64,000 nucleotides of DNA, from the NCBI GenBank assembly GCA_020622165.1, contig JACNMN010000003.1, forward strand, positions 331,703-395,702, read 5' to 3'. Position 1 is the first letter of the stretch. Every line of letters starts with the position of its first letter. The position numbers and the translations under genes were made by a program. Origin of the DNA: Boseongicola sp. H5. Its GTDB lineage: Bacteria; Pseudomonadota; Alphaproteobacteria; Rhodobacterales; Rhodobacteraceae. Shown one piece after another: positions 9,774-19,007 of this stretch. A model generated the notes under the pieces. That model was not told the DNA's origin and searched no databases. It saw only the letters and a list, made by a program, of their open reading frames with translations.

Positions 9774-10388
9774 ATGCGAAAACGACATATCTTTGCTTTG
9801 CCCATGGCCTTTGTCGTGGCCGCCGGAACAGGCCCGGCACTGGCAGGCAACCTTGACCCGGCGCCGATGGAACAGCCTGTGGTTGTTGCACAGCCTGCGC
9901 CGGTTTTTGCCGGCAATGACTGGACCGGTTTCTATCTCGGTGGACAGCTCGGCTTTGGTGACGTCGGCACCGGCGGAGCGGCCAACGTGGATGGCGATGG
10001 CGGGTTTGCCGGTATTCACGGCGGCTATATGTGGGATTTCGGGAACACCGTGATCGGTGCCGAAATCGACTATGATTTCTCGGAGATGGAACTGGACGCA
10101 GGCGCCGGCACGATTGACGAGGTCGGCCGGCTGAAACTGCGTGCCGGTTGGGACGCGGGCAACACGCTTATCTACGGCACCGTGGGTGCGGCCAATGCGG
10201 CAGCCAATATCGGTGGCGTCGATTATGACGACACCGGCTGGCTGGCGGGCGCGGGCCTTGCCTATGATCTGGGCAACAGCTGGCTGGTCGGCGGCGAGAT
10301 CCTGTATCACGAGTTCGAAGATTTCGACTCCACCGGCATCGACGTGGACGTGACCACGATCAGCGCGCGGGTGTCCTACCGGTTCTGA
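9774..10388 (+). CDS. Outer membrane beta-barrel protein (Omp25/OmpA-barrel type)
   Basis: Secreted protein of 204 residues with a typical signal peptide of about 24 residues ending in PALA. The mature part alternates polar and hydrophobic residues (DWTGFYLGGQLGFGDVG, TLIYGTVGAANAAANIGG, GLAYDLGNSWLVGGEILYHEF) and ends in SYRF, a terminal aromatic residue typical of barrels inserted by the BAM complex. It matches the small 8-stranded barrels of the OMP_b-brl group common in alphaproteobacteria. The ATG at 9774 follows AAAAAAGGAG at the right distance. It is monocistronic, with a strong terminator after it. The precise role is unknown; such proteins are usually abundant structural barrels. Confidence 0.82.
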   Translation: MRKRHIFALPMAFVVAAGTGPALAGNLDPAPMEQPVVVAQPAPVFAGNDWTGFYLGGQLGFGDVGTGGAANVDGDGGFAGIHGGYMWDFGNTVIGAEIDYDFSEMELDAGAGTIDEVGRLKLRAGWDAGNTLIYGTVGAANAAANIGGVDYDDTGWLAGAGLAYDLGNSWLVGGEILYHEFEDFDSTGIDVDVTTISARVSYRF

Positions 10389-10413
10389 TCCGATCCGCAC
10401 TTAATGAAACAAG

Positions 10414-10446
10414 GGGCGGGCCGCGAATGTGCGGTCCGCCCTTTTT
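10414..10446 (+). terminator. Rho-independent terminator after the barrel protein gene
   Basis: An 11-bp GC-rich stem (10414-10424 with 10431-10441, one G-T pair) with a 6-base loop is followed directly by five T. It lies 25 bases after the stop codon. Confidence 0.88.
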
Positions 10447-10458
10447 GGTGGTATCGTC

Positions 10459-11283
10459 TCAGTCCTCTCCGCGCAGCAGCGCGTCGACCCTGTCGCTGGA
10501 AATCCCCCGGATCAGGGGCGTGAAATCGCCATGATCGAACATGGCCTCCGCGGCATCATGGATCACCCGGTGCGTGACCCGTGCAAGGGCGGACCCAAGC
10601 GAGATGCGCGCCACCCCCGCGGCGGCATAATCGGCCCGGGGAATTCCGGCGAACCGGCCCGCGGCCAGGGCGTTGACGGGCACTGGGCTTGCCGCACAGA
10701 GCCGGGCGATATCGGACAGATCGGGCGGCATCGGCGTATAGACGCAATCGGCCCCGGCCTCGGCATAGGCCAGGCAGCGGCGCAGCGCCTCTTCCATATC
10801 GTATTGCCCGGTCATGACCCCGTCGGCCCGTGCGCACAGCACGAAATCCCGGGCCGACGCACGGGCGGCCGCAGACGCGGCCCGGATCCTGTCCACCGCG
10901 TCCGGAAAGGCATAGGGCTTGCCCGAGGGGAAGGCCGTATCCTCGATGGAGATGCCCGCAAGCCCTGCCTCGACCGAGAGCCGCACCGTTTCGGCGCTGT
11001 CCTCGGGGCCATCGCCGAAGCCGTTCTCGAAATCGCCCGATACGGGCAGGGGCGTGGCCGCGACCAGATCCACGGCGTGGGCCAGCGCCTCGTCACGGGT
11101 GAGCGTGCCGCCATCGGGGCGGCCAAGGGTGAAGGCATGGGCGGCCGAGGATGTGCCGATAGCCTGTGCGCCAAGGCCGGCCAGCATCCGGGCGCTGCCC
11201 GCATCCCACGCATTGGCGAGGATGAACGGATTGCCGGGTTGATGAAGCGCGCGAAAGGCGCGTCCGGGGTCGTGACGGCTCAT
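10459..11283 (-). CDS. Isocitrate lyase/phosphoenolpyruvate mutase family protein
   Basis: Protein of 274 residues from the PEP mutase/isocitrate lyase superfamily, which makes or breaks C-C or P-C bonds next to a carboxylate using Mg2+. Supporting stretches are the N-terminal NAWDAGSARMLAGLGAQAIGTSS and VSGDFENGFG, GISIEDTA with metal-site acidic residues, and the C-terminal RISLGSALAR. The KKCGH active-site loop of true isocitrate lyases is absent, as in the group with carboxyphosphonoenolpyruvate- or oxaloacetate-hydrolase-like members. Its start overlaps the stop of the upstream ada gene by 4 bases (ATGA), so the two are translationally coupled. Substrate unknown. Confidence 0.78.
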   Translation of the reverse strand: MSRHDPGRAFRALHQPGNPFILANAWDAGSARMLAGLGAQAIGTSSAAHAFTLGRPDGGTLTRDEALAHAVDLVAATPLPVSGDFENGFGDGPEDSAETVRLSVEAGLAGISIEDTAFPSGKPYAFPDAVDRIRAASAAARASARDFVLCARADGVMTGQYDMEEALRRCLAYAEAGADCVYTPMPPDLSDIARLCAASPVPVNALAAGRFAGIPRADYAAAGVARISLGSALARVTHRVIHDAAEAMFDHGDFTPLIRGISSDRVDALLRGED

Positions 11284-12341
11284 GTCGATGTCCTTTTCTG
11301 ATCTTCATATTGTCGTTCGAGTGTCAGCAGGTGATCCTTGCGCCAGAGTCCGCCGCCATAGCCGGTCAGGCCCCCGTCGGCCCCGGTGATCCGGTGGCAG
11401 GGCACCAGAATGGCAAGGGTGTTGGCGCCGTTGGCGCGGGCGACGGCGCGCACCGCATCGGGGCGGCCGAGCGCTTCGGCAAGCTGGCCATAGCTGCGCC
11501 GTTCACCCGCCGGGATGCGTTGCAGCTCGGCCCAGACCGATTGCTGAAAGACGCTGCCCGGTTGCCGAAGCGGCAGGTCGAACCGGGCGGAACCGCCGCT
11601 GAAATAGAGGTGCAGCGCGCGCTCCAGCCGGTCGATCAGATCGGTCCTGCCAAAGCCGAGCCTGCCGTGGCTGTCCAACAGAAGCCGGCGCAGCGCGGCG
11701 GGCAGGGCCTTGCGGTCGAAGAACTCCAGCAGATGGAGCGCGTGGCGACTGGCCACGGCGATCATCGGGCCGACGGGGGTGGCGATCCAGTCGGCGGTCA
11801 ACTCGGCCGATTTGAGCAACTGGCCGGGCGGCAGCCCCAGACGCCGGATCACGGCCTGACGGAACGCATCGGGGGAGGAGAAGCCCGCATCGATCTGCGC
11901 GTCGATCACCCGGCCGCCCGCGGCCAATGTGGTGAACCCGGCCGCCAGACGGCGGTGCCGCGCCATTTCCAGAAAGCTCAGCCCGAAGGCCCGTTTGAAG
12001 GCGCGCCGCGCGGTGGACGGCTCGATCTTCATGGCGATGATGTCGGCCTCCGACCAGCGGCGGGACGGCTCGGCCTCCAGCGCGGCCAGAAGCCGCGTCA
12101 CCATCGGGTCGCCATGGGCCAGCGGGTCGCAGCGCTTGCAGGGGCGAAAGCCCGCGCCGATGGAGGCGGCAGCACTGTCGAAAAAGCGGCAATTCGCGCG
12201 GTTCGGTTTGCGGGCTGGGCAGCTCAGGCGGCAAAAGATCCCTGTCGTCGTGACGCCGACAAAGACCTGCCCGTCATAGGCCGGATCACGTGCCAGAAGG
12301 GCGGTATAGAGCGTGTCAGAATCGGGTGTGGTCATCAGCAT
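11280..12341 (-). CDS. ada: Bifunctional DNA repair methyltransferase and transcription activator Ada
   Basis: Adaptive-response protein of 353 residues. The N-terminal Zn domain has Cys37, Cys41, Cys68 and Cys71, aligning with Cys38/42/69/72 of E. coli Ada, where the first cysteine accepts methyl groups from phosphotriesters. An AraC-type helix-turn-helix region follows (RRAFKRAFGLSFLEMARHRR). The C-terminal O6-alkylguanine transferase domain has the acceptor Cys315 in PCHRITG. The start at 12341 (MLMTTPDS) keeps a 50-base gap to the upstream gene; a longer frame to 12419 would overlap it and adds residues unlike the family. AlkA is encoded 8 kb away on the other strand. Confidence 0.93.
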   Translation of the reverse strand: MLMTTPDSDTLYTALLARDPAYDGQVFVGVTTTGIFCRLSCPARKPNRANCRFFDSAAASIGAGFRPCKRCDPLAHGDPMVTRLLAALEAEPSRRWSEADIIAMKIEPSTARRAFKRAFGLSFLEMARHRRLAAGFTTLAAGGRVIDAQIDAGFSSPDAFRQAVIRRLGLPPGQLLKSAELTADWIATPVGPMIAVASRHALHLLEFFDRKALPAALRRLLLDSHGRLGFGRTDLIDRLERALHLYFSGGSARFDLPLRQPGSVFQQSVWAELQRIPAGERRSYGQLAEALGRPDAVRAVARANGANTLAILVPCHRITGADGGLTGYGGGLWRKDHLLTLERQYEDQKRTST

Positions 12342-12391
12342 GGGGGCAGAGTAGCGCGCTTGCCGCGGCCGGTGAGCCGGAAATCGGGCGT

Positions 12392-13579
12392 CTATTCCGC
12401 ACCGCGCCGGGCCGCGCAAAGATTGGCGAACCGGATCAGCCGGCTCGCGGCCTCCCCGAACTGGTCATCGGGCAGGGTCAGCGCCACACGTATATGGCCC
12501 GCCGCGGCGGCACCGAAGCTTTCGCCGGGCATCACGGCGATCTTTTCGGCCTCCAGAACCCGCGCGGCAAACTCCTCGCCGCTGAGCCCGGTCGAGCGGA
12601 TATCGAGCATGGCGTACATGGCCCCCTGCGCGGGGACCGCGCGCACCGCCTGCTGCCCCGCCAGAAGGGTCAGGATGATCTCGCGGCGGCGCAGGAAGGG
12701 GGCGGCGATCCCGGCCTCGAACTCCACGCCGAGGCCAAGGGCATGAAGGCCCGCGTCCTGAATGTAGCCGGGCACGCCATAGGTGGTGTGGGTGGCAAGC
12801 GTGATCATATGGGCGATGACCTCCGAAGGCCCCACGACCCAGCCAAGGCGCGACCCGGTCATCGCATGGCTTTTGGAGAGCGAGCCCACCACAAGGGTGC
12901 GCGCGGCCATGCCGGGCAAGGCGCGCGGGGAGATATGGGCGCCCTGCCAGACCTGGGTGTCGTAAACCTCGTCCGAGATCAGCCAGAGCCCGCGGTCGCA
13001 TGCGACCCGCGCGATGCCCGCAAGCGTCTCCGGCGTATAGACGACGCCCGTGGGGTTGTTGGGCGAATTGATCAGCAGGGATTTGGCCCCGGGTGCCGCT
13101 GCGGCAAGGGCGGTCTCGCGCGGCTGGAACCCATCCTCCGGCGCGGCCTGAACCGGGACGGGAACCGCGCCGACGCCACGGATCGTTCCGGGATAGGAGG
13201 CATAATAGGGATCGATGAGCAGCGCGCGGTCGCCCTCGTCGCAGGCGGCGTGGTGGGCGGCGAAAAGACCGGCCTGTCCGCCCGGCGTGATCAGCACGTT
13301 GTCGCGGGACGTGGGCACCCCGGTCCGTTCGGTGAGCCGCGCGGCCACCGCGTCGCGCAGGGCGGGGATGCCGGGCACGGCGGCGTAGCCCGTATGCCCG
13401 CCCCGGGCCGAGGCCGTCATGGCCGCCAGAATGCGCGGATCGGTGGCGATGTCATGCTCCCCGATGGTCAGCTCCAGCACCGGCTCGCCCGCGGCCTTCA
13501 TCGCGCGGGCGCGCAGAAACAGGCCCCAGCCATCATCGCCGGTACCGGTCAGCGTGCGAATGCGGTTGGAGGCTTTCAT
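12392..13579 (-). CDS. PLP-dependent class I/II aminotransferase
   Basis: Fold-type I aminotransferase of 395 residues. The PLP lysine is Lys236 in VGSLSKSHAMTGSRLGW. Other expected elements are NSPNNPTG (cofactor Asn), SDEVYD (Asp/Tyr contacts to the pyridine ring) and the C-terminal HIRVAL arginine that binds the substrate carboxylate. The SKSHAMTG context resembles arginine:pyruvate transaminase AruH and related aspartate-like aminotransferases. Substrate cannot be set from sequence alone. It lies 50 bases upstream of ada on the same strand and probably shares its transcript. Confidence 0.85.
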   Translation of the reverse strand: MKASNRIRTLTGTGDDGWGLFLRARAMKAAGEPVLELTIGEHDIATDPRILAAMTASARGGHTGYAAVPGIPALRDAVAARLTERTGVPTSRDNVLITPGGQAGLFAAHHAACDEGDRALLIDPYYASYPGTIRGVGAVPVPVQAAPEDGFQPRETALAAAAPGAKSLLINSPNNPTGVVYTPETLAGIARVACDRGLWLISDEVYDTQVWQGAHISPRALPGMAARTLVVGSLSKSHAMTGSRLGWVVGPSEVIAHMITLATHTTYGVPGYIQDAGLHALGLGVEFEAGIAAPFLRRREIILTLLAGQQAVRAVPAQGAMYAMLDIRSTGLSGEEFAARVLEAEKIAVMPGESFGAAAAGHIRVALTLPDDQFGEAASRLIRFANLCAARRGAE

Positions 13580-13657
13580 CGCGCCACCTCATCTGATGCT
13601 GCGACCAGATGGACTGGCGGCGCGGAAAAAGGCAAGGGCTGCGCCCGCGATCCCGTT

Positions 13658-14056
13658 TCAGGCGCCCGCCGCACGCCCGCGTATCGGCGGCGGCGGGGGC
13701 AGTTCCGCCTGCCGTTCGCAGGGCAGGCCGCTGCGCACGATCATGTAGCTGTCGGTCAGCCGCCACCGCAACTCTTCGGGCCGGGTGTTCTCCCACAGGA
13801 ACATCACCCAACCGCCCCGTTTGAGATAGGGCGCCGAGATCGCCTTGCGGGTCTGGATCAGCCGCTGCGCCGTGGCCCCGTCGGCGCATTTGACCGAAAC
13901 GCCGTTCGCGCCGCGCGTATGGGCGGCAAACATCCGGCCACCGATCTTCCAGACCTGCGTGTCCGGTCCGAACGGTTGTTCGGCAACGGCGCCGGGCAGG
14001 GTCGCGCAATGGGTGTCGATCAGACGGGCGAACATGGCGGAAAGGGTAGTTTGCAT
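13658..14056 (-). CDS. MmcQ/YjbR family DNA-binding-fold protein
   Basis: Small protein of about 132 residues with the MmcQ/YjbR (CyaY-like) pattern: PGAVAEQPFGPDTQVWKIGGRMFA, an internal strand-rich segment, and the C-terminal LTDSYMIVRSGL. Members are double-wing proteins of uncertain function, some suspected to bind DNA. Starts at 14056 (MQTTLSAM) or 14035 (MFARLIDT) are both possible; neither has a strong ribosome site, and the second fits the family length best. The C-terminus is unusually proline- and arginine-rich. Confidence 0.7.
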   Translation of the reverse strand: MQTTLSAMFARLIDTHCATLPGAVAEQPFGPDTQVWKIGGRMFAAHTRGANGVSVKCADGATAQRLIQTRKAISAPYLKRGGWVMFLWENTRPEELRWRLTDSYMIVRSGLPCERQAELPPPPPIRGRAAGA

Positions 14057-14274
14057 ACAAAGGAATGCAAGCGGGCCGGGCTGCGCCGCCGTCGCCGGTC
14101 TTGATTTGCGTGACGGGCAGGCGTATGGCTGGGTCATGACCCTGCTGATGACCCCGATTTGCGGCATTTGTATTCCTGTCTGACATTTGTCGGCGGGCCG
14201 GTCTTCTTTGTTTCCCTAACACTCCGAAGCTGCTACCCCGCCGGCGCGAGCGCTATGGCGAAAGGCTGTCCGTG

Positions 14275-15750
14275 ATGGTTGAGATCCGTCTGAGAAACAC
14301 CAAAACCCGCCGGGAGGAACGGTTCACGCCGCTCGATCCGGAAAACGTGAGGATGTATGTCTGCGGGCCTACGGTCTATGACCGGGCGCATCTGGGCAAT
14401 GCGCGCCCGGTGATCGTCTTCGACGTGCTCTACCGGCTCCTCAGGCATGTCTATGGCGAGGATCACGTCACTTATGTGCGGAACTTCACCGATGTCGATG
14501 ACAAGATCAACGCGACCGCGCAGAAGCGCAAGGCGGCGGGCGACCCCCGGAACCTGGAGGAGTTGATCCGCGAGCGGACCGAAGAGACGATCGGCTGGTA
14601 TCACGAGGATATGGACGCGCTCGGCGCGCTGAGGCCCACGCAGGAGCCGCGAGCCACCGAATGGATCGGCGCGATGATCGCGATGATCGGCGATCTGGTG
14701 GCCAGGGGGCATGCCTACGAGGCCGAAGGGCATGTGCTGTTCGCCGTCGAGAGCTATGCCGATTACGGCAAGCTGTCCGGCCGGACGGTGGAGGACATGA
14801 TCGCCGGCGCCCGGGTGGAGGTCGCGCCCTACAAGAAGAACCCGATGGACTTCGTGCTGTGGAAGCCCTCGACCCCCGACCTGCCGGGCTGGGATGGGCC
14901 AGTGGTTGATGGCAAGAAAGTTGGCCGTGGCCGCCCCGGCTGGCACATCGAATGCTCGGCCATGGCGCGGGAGTTGCTGGGGGAGAGCTTCGACATCCAC
15001 GGCGGCGGCATCGATCTGCAATTCCCCCACCACGAGAACGAAATCGCGCAGAGCATGTGCGCCCACCCGGAGGGCGATTTCGCGCGTGTCTGGATGCATA
15101 ACGAGATGCTGCAGGTCGAAGGCAAGAAGATGTCCAAATCCCTGGGCAACTTCTTCACCGTGCGTGACCTGCTGGATCAGGGGGTGCCGGGCGAGGTGAT
15201 CCGCTTCGTGATGCTGATGACGCATTACTCCAAGCCGATGGACTGGACGGAGAAGAAGATGCGGGAGGCGGAAGGTCATCTCATGGGCTGGAACACTCTC
15301 AAGCGGAAAGTGTTGAGCGATCCGAACCGGAGGTTCGATGGTCTTGAGCCGGACAGCGGTGTCGTCGATGCCCTCGCCGATGATCTGAACACAAGCCGTG
15401 CGCTGGCGCGCCTGTTTGATTTGGCGATGGACGCGAAGATGGTCGATAAACGCGACGATGAACCAGCTCTGCTATTTTACGAAACCTTGGCGTTTCTCGG
15501 TTTCGACAACCTCGACACCGAGAGATTGCGGCGCAGGAAGGCTATCGACAAAGCATTTGATGTGACGGCCCGGATCGAGGACCTGGTCATCAAGATCAAC
15601 GAGGCACGCCAATCGAAGAATTGGGACCTAGCGGATCATATCAGGTCGAAGCTCACTGACGCGGGGGTCCGGGTTATGATTGACAAGAGTGGCGTGACCT
15701 TTGAGCGTACTCCGGACTTCGACCCCTCCAAACTGGAGGCGCCTGAATGA
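14275..15750 (+). CDS. cysS: Cysteinyl-tRNA synthetase
   Basis: Class I aminoacyl-tRNA synthetase, 491 residues. The HIGH motif is HLGN (residues 39-42) and KMSKS is intact at 285-289. The active-site Zn ligands are visible: Cys30 in YVCGPTVYD, then HIECS and PHHENE. The ATG at 14275 is preferred over the adjacent GTG at 14272. Roughly bases 15300-15690, which encode the C-terminal tRNA-recognition part, have visibly lower GC and different codon choice (AAA, GAT, TTG, TTT) than the first two thirds, hinting at a recombined 3' segment. The protein itself appears complete. Confidence 0.96.
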   Translation: MVEIRLRNTKTRREERFTPLDPENVRMYVCGPTVYDRAHLGNARPVIVFDVLYRLLRHVYGEDHVTYVRNFTDVDDKINATAQKRKAAGDPRNLEELIRERTEETIGWYHEDMDALGALRPTQEPRATEWIGAMIAMIGDLVARGHAYEAEGHVLFAVESYADYGKLSGRTVEDMIAGARVEVAPYKKNPMDFVLWKPSTPDLPGWDGPVVDGKKVGRGRPGWHIECSAMARELLGESFDIHGGGIDLQFPHHENEIAQSMCAHPEGDFARVWMHNEMLQVEGKKMSKSLGNFFTVRDLLDQGVPGEVIRFVMLMTHYSKPMDWTEKKMREAEGHLMGWNTLKRKVLSDPNRRFDGLEPDSGVVDALADDLNTSRALARLFDLAMDAKMVDKRDDEPALLFYETLAFLGFDNLDTERLRRRKAIDKAFDVTARIEDLVIKINEARQSKNWDLADHIRSKLTDAGVRVMIDKSGVTFERTPDFDPSKLEAPE

Positions 15751-15882
15751 CCCCTCCCACATCCGATCCGCGTCAAACACAGGTTTGCCCCCGGCCCGAG
15801 GGTGGGGGCGATTTCGCCCCCGCCCTGGGGGGCGGGTCGGGGGCGAACCGGGCCGCAGGCGGCCCGGAAGAGGTCTCGCGTC

Positions 15883-17505
15883 ATGGCTAAGGACCGCCTC
15901 TATCTCTACGACACCACTCTCCGCGACGGGCAGCAGACGCAAGGGGTGCAGTTCTCCACGCCGGAGAAGATCCGCATCGCCGAAGCGCTCGACAGGCTCG
16001 GGGTTGATTACATCGAAGGCGGCTGGCCCGGCGCGAACCCCACTGACAGCGCGTTTTTCGAGACCGCGCCGAACACCCGGGCGACGATGACGGCATTCGG
16101 GATGACCAAGCGCGCGGGCCGCTCGGCGGAGAATGACGAGGTGCTGGCGGGTGTCCTCAATGCAGGCACTTCTGCCGTCTGTCTGGTGGGCAAATCCCAT
16201 GTATTCCACGTGGAAACCGCGCTTGGCATCTCGCTTGAGGAAAACCTCGACAATCTCTCGAAATCCTTCGCGCATCTGACCGCTCAGGGCCGGGAGGCGC
16301 TTTACGACGCGGAGCATTTCTTCGACGGCTACCGTGCCGACCCGGGATATGCGCTCGATTGCCTGCGGGCCGCACTTGATGCCGGGGCGCGGTGGGTGGT
16401 GCTGTGCGACACCAATGGCGGAACCCTGCCCGATGACATCCGCCGGGTGACGGAAGCGGTGATCGCCGCGGGCATCCCCGGTGACCGGCTTGGCATCCAC
16501 ACCCATAACGACACCGAAACCGCCGTGGCCGACAGCCTGGCCGCAGTGGAGGCCGGCGCGCGGCAGATCCAGGGCACGCTGAACGGTCTGGGCGAACGCT
16601 GCGGCAATGCCAATCTGACGACGTTGATCCCGACCCTGCTTCTGAAAGAGCCCTATGCCAGCCGCTATGAAACGGGCGTCGCGCCGGAGGCGCTGGAGGG
16701 GCTGACGCGGATCAGCCGGATGCTGGACGATATCCTGAACCGCGTGCCCCACCGGCAGGCGCCCTATGTCGGGGCTTCGGCCTTTGCGCACAAGGCGGGG
16801 CTGCATGCCAGCGCGATCCTGAAGGACCCCACGACCTATGAGCATGTCGACCCGGCGACCGTGGGCAATGCGCGGATCGTGCCGATGTCGAACCAGGCGG
16901 GGCAATCCAACCTGCGCCGCCGTCTGGCCGAGGCGGGGCTGGAGGTGGCATCCGGCGATGCGGCCCTGCCGCGCATCCTCGACGAGATCAAGGCACGTGA
17001 GGATCAGGGCTATTCCTACGACACCGCGCAGGCCAGTTTCGAGCTTCTGGCGCGGCGTATCCTTGGCCGGATGCCGCGGTTTTTCGAGGTGAAGCGCTAC
17101 AAGGTCACGGTCGAGCGGCGGAAGAACAAATACGACCGGATGGTCAGCCTGTCGGAGGCCGTGGTGGTGGTGAAGATCGGCGATCAGAAAATGCTGTCGG
17201 TCAGCGAGTCGATGGACGAGACCGGCAGCGATCGGGGGCCGGTGAACGCGCTGGCCAAGGCGCTGGCCAAGGATCTGGGCCCCTATCAGAGCTATATCGA
17301 CGATATCCGGCTGGTGGATTTCAAGGTGCGCATCACCCAGGGCGGGACGGAGGCCGTGACCCGCGTCATCATCGACAGCGAGGATGGGCAAGGGCGGCGA
17401 TGGTCCACGGTGGGCGTTTCGGCCAATATCGTGGATGCCTCGTTCGAGGCGCTGCTGGATGCGGTGATGTGGAAGCTGGTGCGTGACGGGGCTATGGGGT
17501 CATGA
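15883..17505 (+). CDS. cimA: (R)-citramalate synthase
   Basis: Acyl transferase of the isopropylmalate/homocitrate synthase family, 540 residues, condensing pyruvate and acetyl-CoA to citramalate for threonine-independent isoleucine synthesis. The N-terminal barrel begins with YDTTLRDGQQTQGVQF; Mg2+ and substrate residues are in GGWPGANPTDSAFF and HTHNDTETAVADS; GTLNGLGERCGN is a family signature. A C-terminal LeuA-type allosteric domain follows (about residue 400 on). Length and the early GGWPGANP motif favour the CimA group over LeuA. The ATG at 15883 gives the conserved start. The 132-base gap after cysS holds a GGGGGCG/CGCCCCC stem (15804-15821) without a T run. Confidence 0.88.
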   Translation: MAKDRLYLYDTTLRDGQQTQGVQFSTPEKIRIAEALDRLGVDYIEGGWPGANPTDSAFFETAPNTRATMTAFGMTKRAGRSAENDEVLAGVLNAGTSAVCLVGKSHVFHVETALGISLEENLDNLSKSFAHLTAQGREALYDAEHFFDGYRADPGYALDCLRAALDAGARWVVLCDTNGGTLPDDIRRVTEAVIAAGIPGDRLGIHTHNDTETAVADSLAAVEAGARQIQGTLNGLGERCGNANLTTLIPTLLLKEPYASRYETGVAPEALEGLTRISRMLDDILNRVPHRQAPYVGASAFAHKAGLHASAILKDPTTYEHVDPATVGNARIVPMSNQAGQSNLRRRLAEAGLEVASGDAALPRILDEIKAREDQGYSYDTAQASFELLARRILGRMPRFFEVKRYKVTVERRKNKYDRMVSLSEAVVVVKIGDQKMLSVSESMDETGSDRGPVNALAKALAKDLGPYQSYIDDIRLVDFKVRITQGGTEAVTRVIIDSEDGQGRRWSTVGVSANIVDASFEALLDAVMWKLVRDGAMGS

Positions 17506-18209
17506 ATGCGGCCTTCTTCAGATTGCATGCGGATCTGCCGCGCGAAGGGCCGGGCGAAACCGCCGATGTGGCCTGGGCCGCGGCGGTTGCGCGCGCGCGC
17601 CCCGATGCGCGTATCTGCGATGCGGCCTGTGGCCCGGGCGGCGATATCGGCGCGCTGCTCAGGGCCGCGCCCGAGGGCCATGTGACGGCGATCGATGCCC
17701 ATGCGCCGTTTGTGGAGGCCGCGCGGGAGCGGTTTCAGGGCAACCCGCGGGTGACGCTCCGGGTCGGCGATATGGCGGCGCTGGAGGGCCGGTTCGATCT
17801 GATCTGGTGCGCCGGCGCGGTCTATTTTCTGGGCATCGAAGCGGCGCTGCGGGGCTGGCGCGACGCGCTGAGGCCGGGCGGTGCGGTGGCGTTTTCCGAA
17901 CCCTGCCTGTTCAGCGCGGCCCCGTCCGAAGGCGCACGCGCGCTTTGGGAAGGGTATGACGTGCGCGACGCACACGAGATCGCTCGTCAGATCTGGGCCG
18001 TCGGTTATGAAACACTCGGCACGCGGCGGCTGTCGGACGTGGCATGGGAAAGCTATTATCGCCCGATGGAAGCACGGATTGCCGCCCTGAAACCCGGCGC
18101 GGATGCGGAGTTGCGGCAGGTTCTGGAGGAGGCGGAGCGGGAGATTGCCGCCTGGCGCGCCCATGCGCGTGAAACCGGCTACCTGCTGTCCGTGGTGCGC
18201 CCGGCATGA
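17502..18209 (+). CDS. Class I SAM-dependent methyltransferase
   Basis: Protein of 235 residues. The SAM-binding motif I is ICDAACGPGGDIGALL, the acidic strand-2 end is VTAIDAHAPFV, and motif III is DLIWCAGAVYFLG. It resembles the small-molecule group of methyltransferase domain proteins; substrate unknown. Its ATG overlaps the cimA stop (ATGA), and its own stop overlaps the next start in the same way, so the three genes are translationally coupled. Confidence 0.8.
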   Translation: MNAAFFRLHADLPREGPGETADVAWAAAVARARPDARICDAACGPGGDIGALLRAAPEGHVTAIDAHAPFVEAARERFQGNPRVTLRVGDMAALEGRFDLIWCAGAVYFLGIEAALRGWRDALRPGGAVAFSEPCLFSAAPSEGARALWEGYDVRDAHEIARQIWAVGYETLGTRRLSDVAWESYYRPMEARIAALKPGADAELRQVLEEAEREIAAWRAHARETGYLLSVVRPA

Positions 18210-18976
18210 CGCTGGAGGCCTGCGCCGAGATCGTCCGCCGCGCCGACCCGGACCGGTTCCTTGCCGCGATGGCGGCGCCGCCCGCGGCGCGGCAGGTCCT
18301 GTTTCCGCTTTATGCGTTCAATGTGGAGGTGAGCCGCGCGCCCTGGGTCACCGAAGAGCCGATGATCGCCGAGATGCGGCTGCAATTCTGGCGCGATGTG
18401 GTGGAGGAACTGGCCGCGGGCAGGGCGCCCCGCGCCCATGAGGTCGCGGCCCCCCTTGCCGCGGCCGTGCGCCCGGGGGATGCCGGTCTTCTTGATGCGC
18501 TGGTGGCCGCGCGGCGGTGGGATATCTACAAGGACGCGTTCGAGGATCAGGCGCATTTCGACGACTATATCGCGGCCACGAGCGGCAATCTGATCTGGGC
18601 CGCGGCGCGGGCGCTTGGCGCAACCGATGCGGCCGAAGCGCCGATCCGCGCTTACGGGTTTGCAAGCGGGGTGGCGGCCCTGCTGCGGGCCGTGCCGGCA
18701 CTGGAGGCGCGGGGGCGGGTGCCGCTTCTGGACGGAACGCCGCAGGGCGTGCGGGATCTGGCCGCGCGCGGTCTGGCGGAACTGACCCGGGCGCGCGCCG
18801 CTCGCGCTGCCGTCGGCCGCGACGCTGCCGCGGCACTTTACGCAGGCTGGCGGGCGGAAGGGACGTTGAGGGCGGCCCGCGACCTGCCCGAACGCGTGAT
18901 CGAGGGCAAGCTGGATGAAAGCGAGTTCGCCCGGCGCGCGCGGCTGATCTGGGTTTCGGCAACCGGGCGCTGGTGA
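18206..18976 (+). CDS. Squalene/phytoene synthase-fold protein, NDUFAF6-like
   Basis: Protein of 256 residues with the all-helical squalene/phytoene synthase fold. The segment PLYAFNVEVSRAPWVTEEPM followed by MRLQFW matches the pattern of mitochondrial complex I assembly factor NDUFAF6 more than carotenoid enzymes. The Asp-rich DxxxD motifs that bind prenyl diphosphate in true synthases are not visible at the expected places. No carotenoid genes adjoin. Its start overlaps the methyltransferase stop (ATGA). I infer a non-enzymatic or assembly role, possibly for NADH:quinone oxidoreductase; a divergent prenyl-lipid enzyme is the alternative. Confidence 0.72.
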   Translation: MTLEACAEIVRRADPDRFLAAMAAPPAARQVLFPLYAFNVEVSRAPWVTEEPMIAEMRLQFWRDVVEELAAGRAPRAHEVAAPLAAAVRPGDAGLLDALVAARRWDIYKDAFEDQAHFDDYIAATSGNLIWAAARALGATDAAEAPIRAYGFASGVAALLRAVPALEARGRVPLLDGTPQGVRDLAARGLAELTRARAARAAVGRDAAAALYAGWRAEGTLRAARDLPERVIEGKLDESEFARRARLIWVSATGRW

Positions 18977-19007
18977 GCCCAGGCAGGGAAGCGGAGCGGG
19001 CGCTGTC

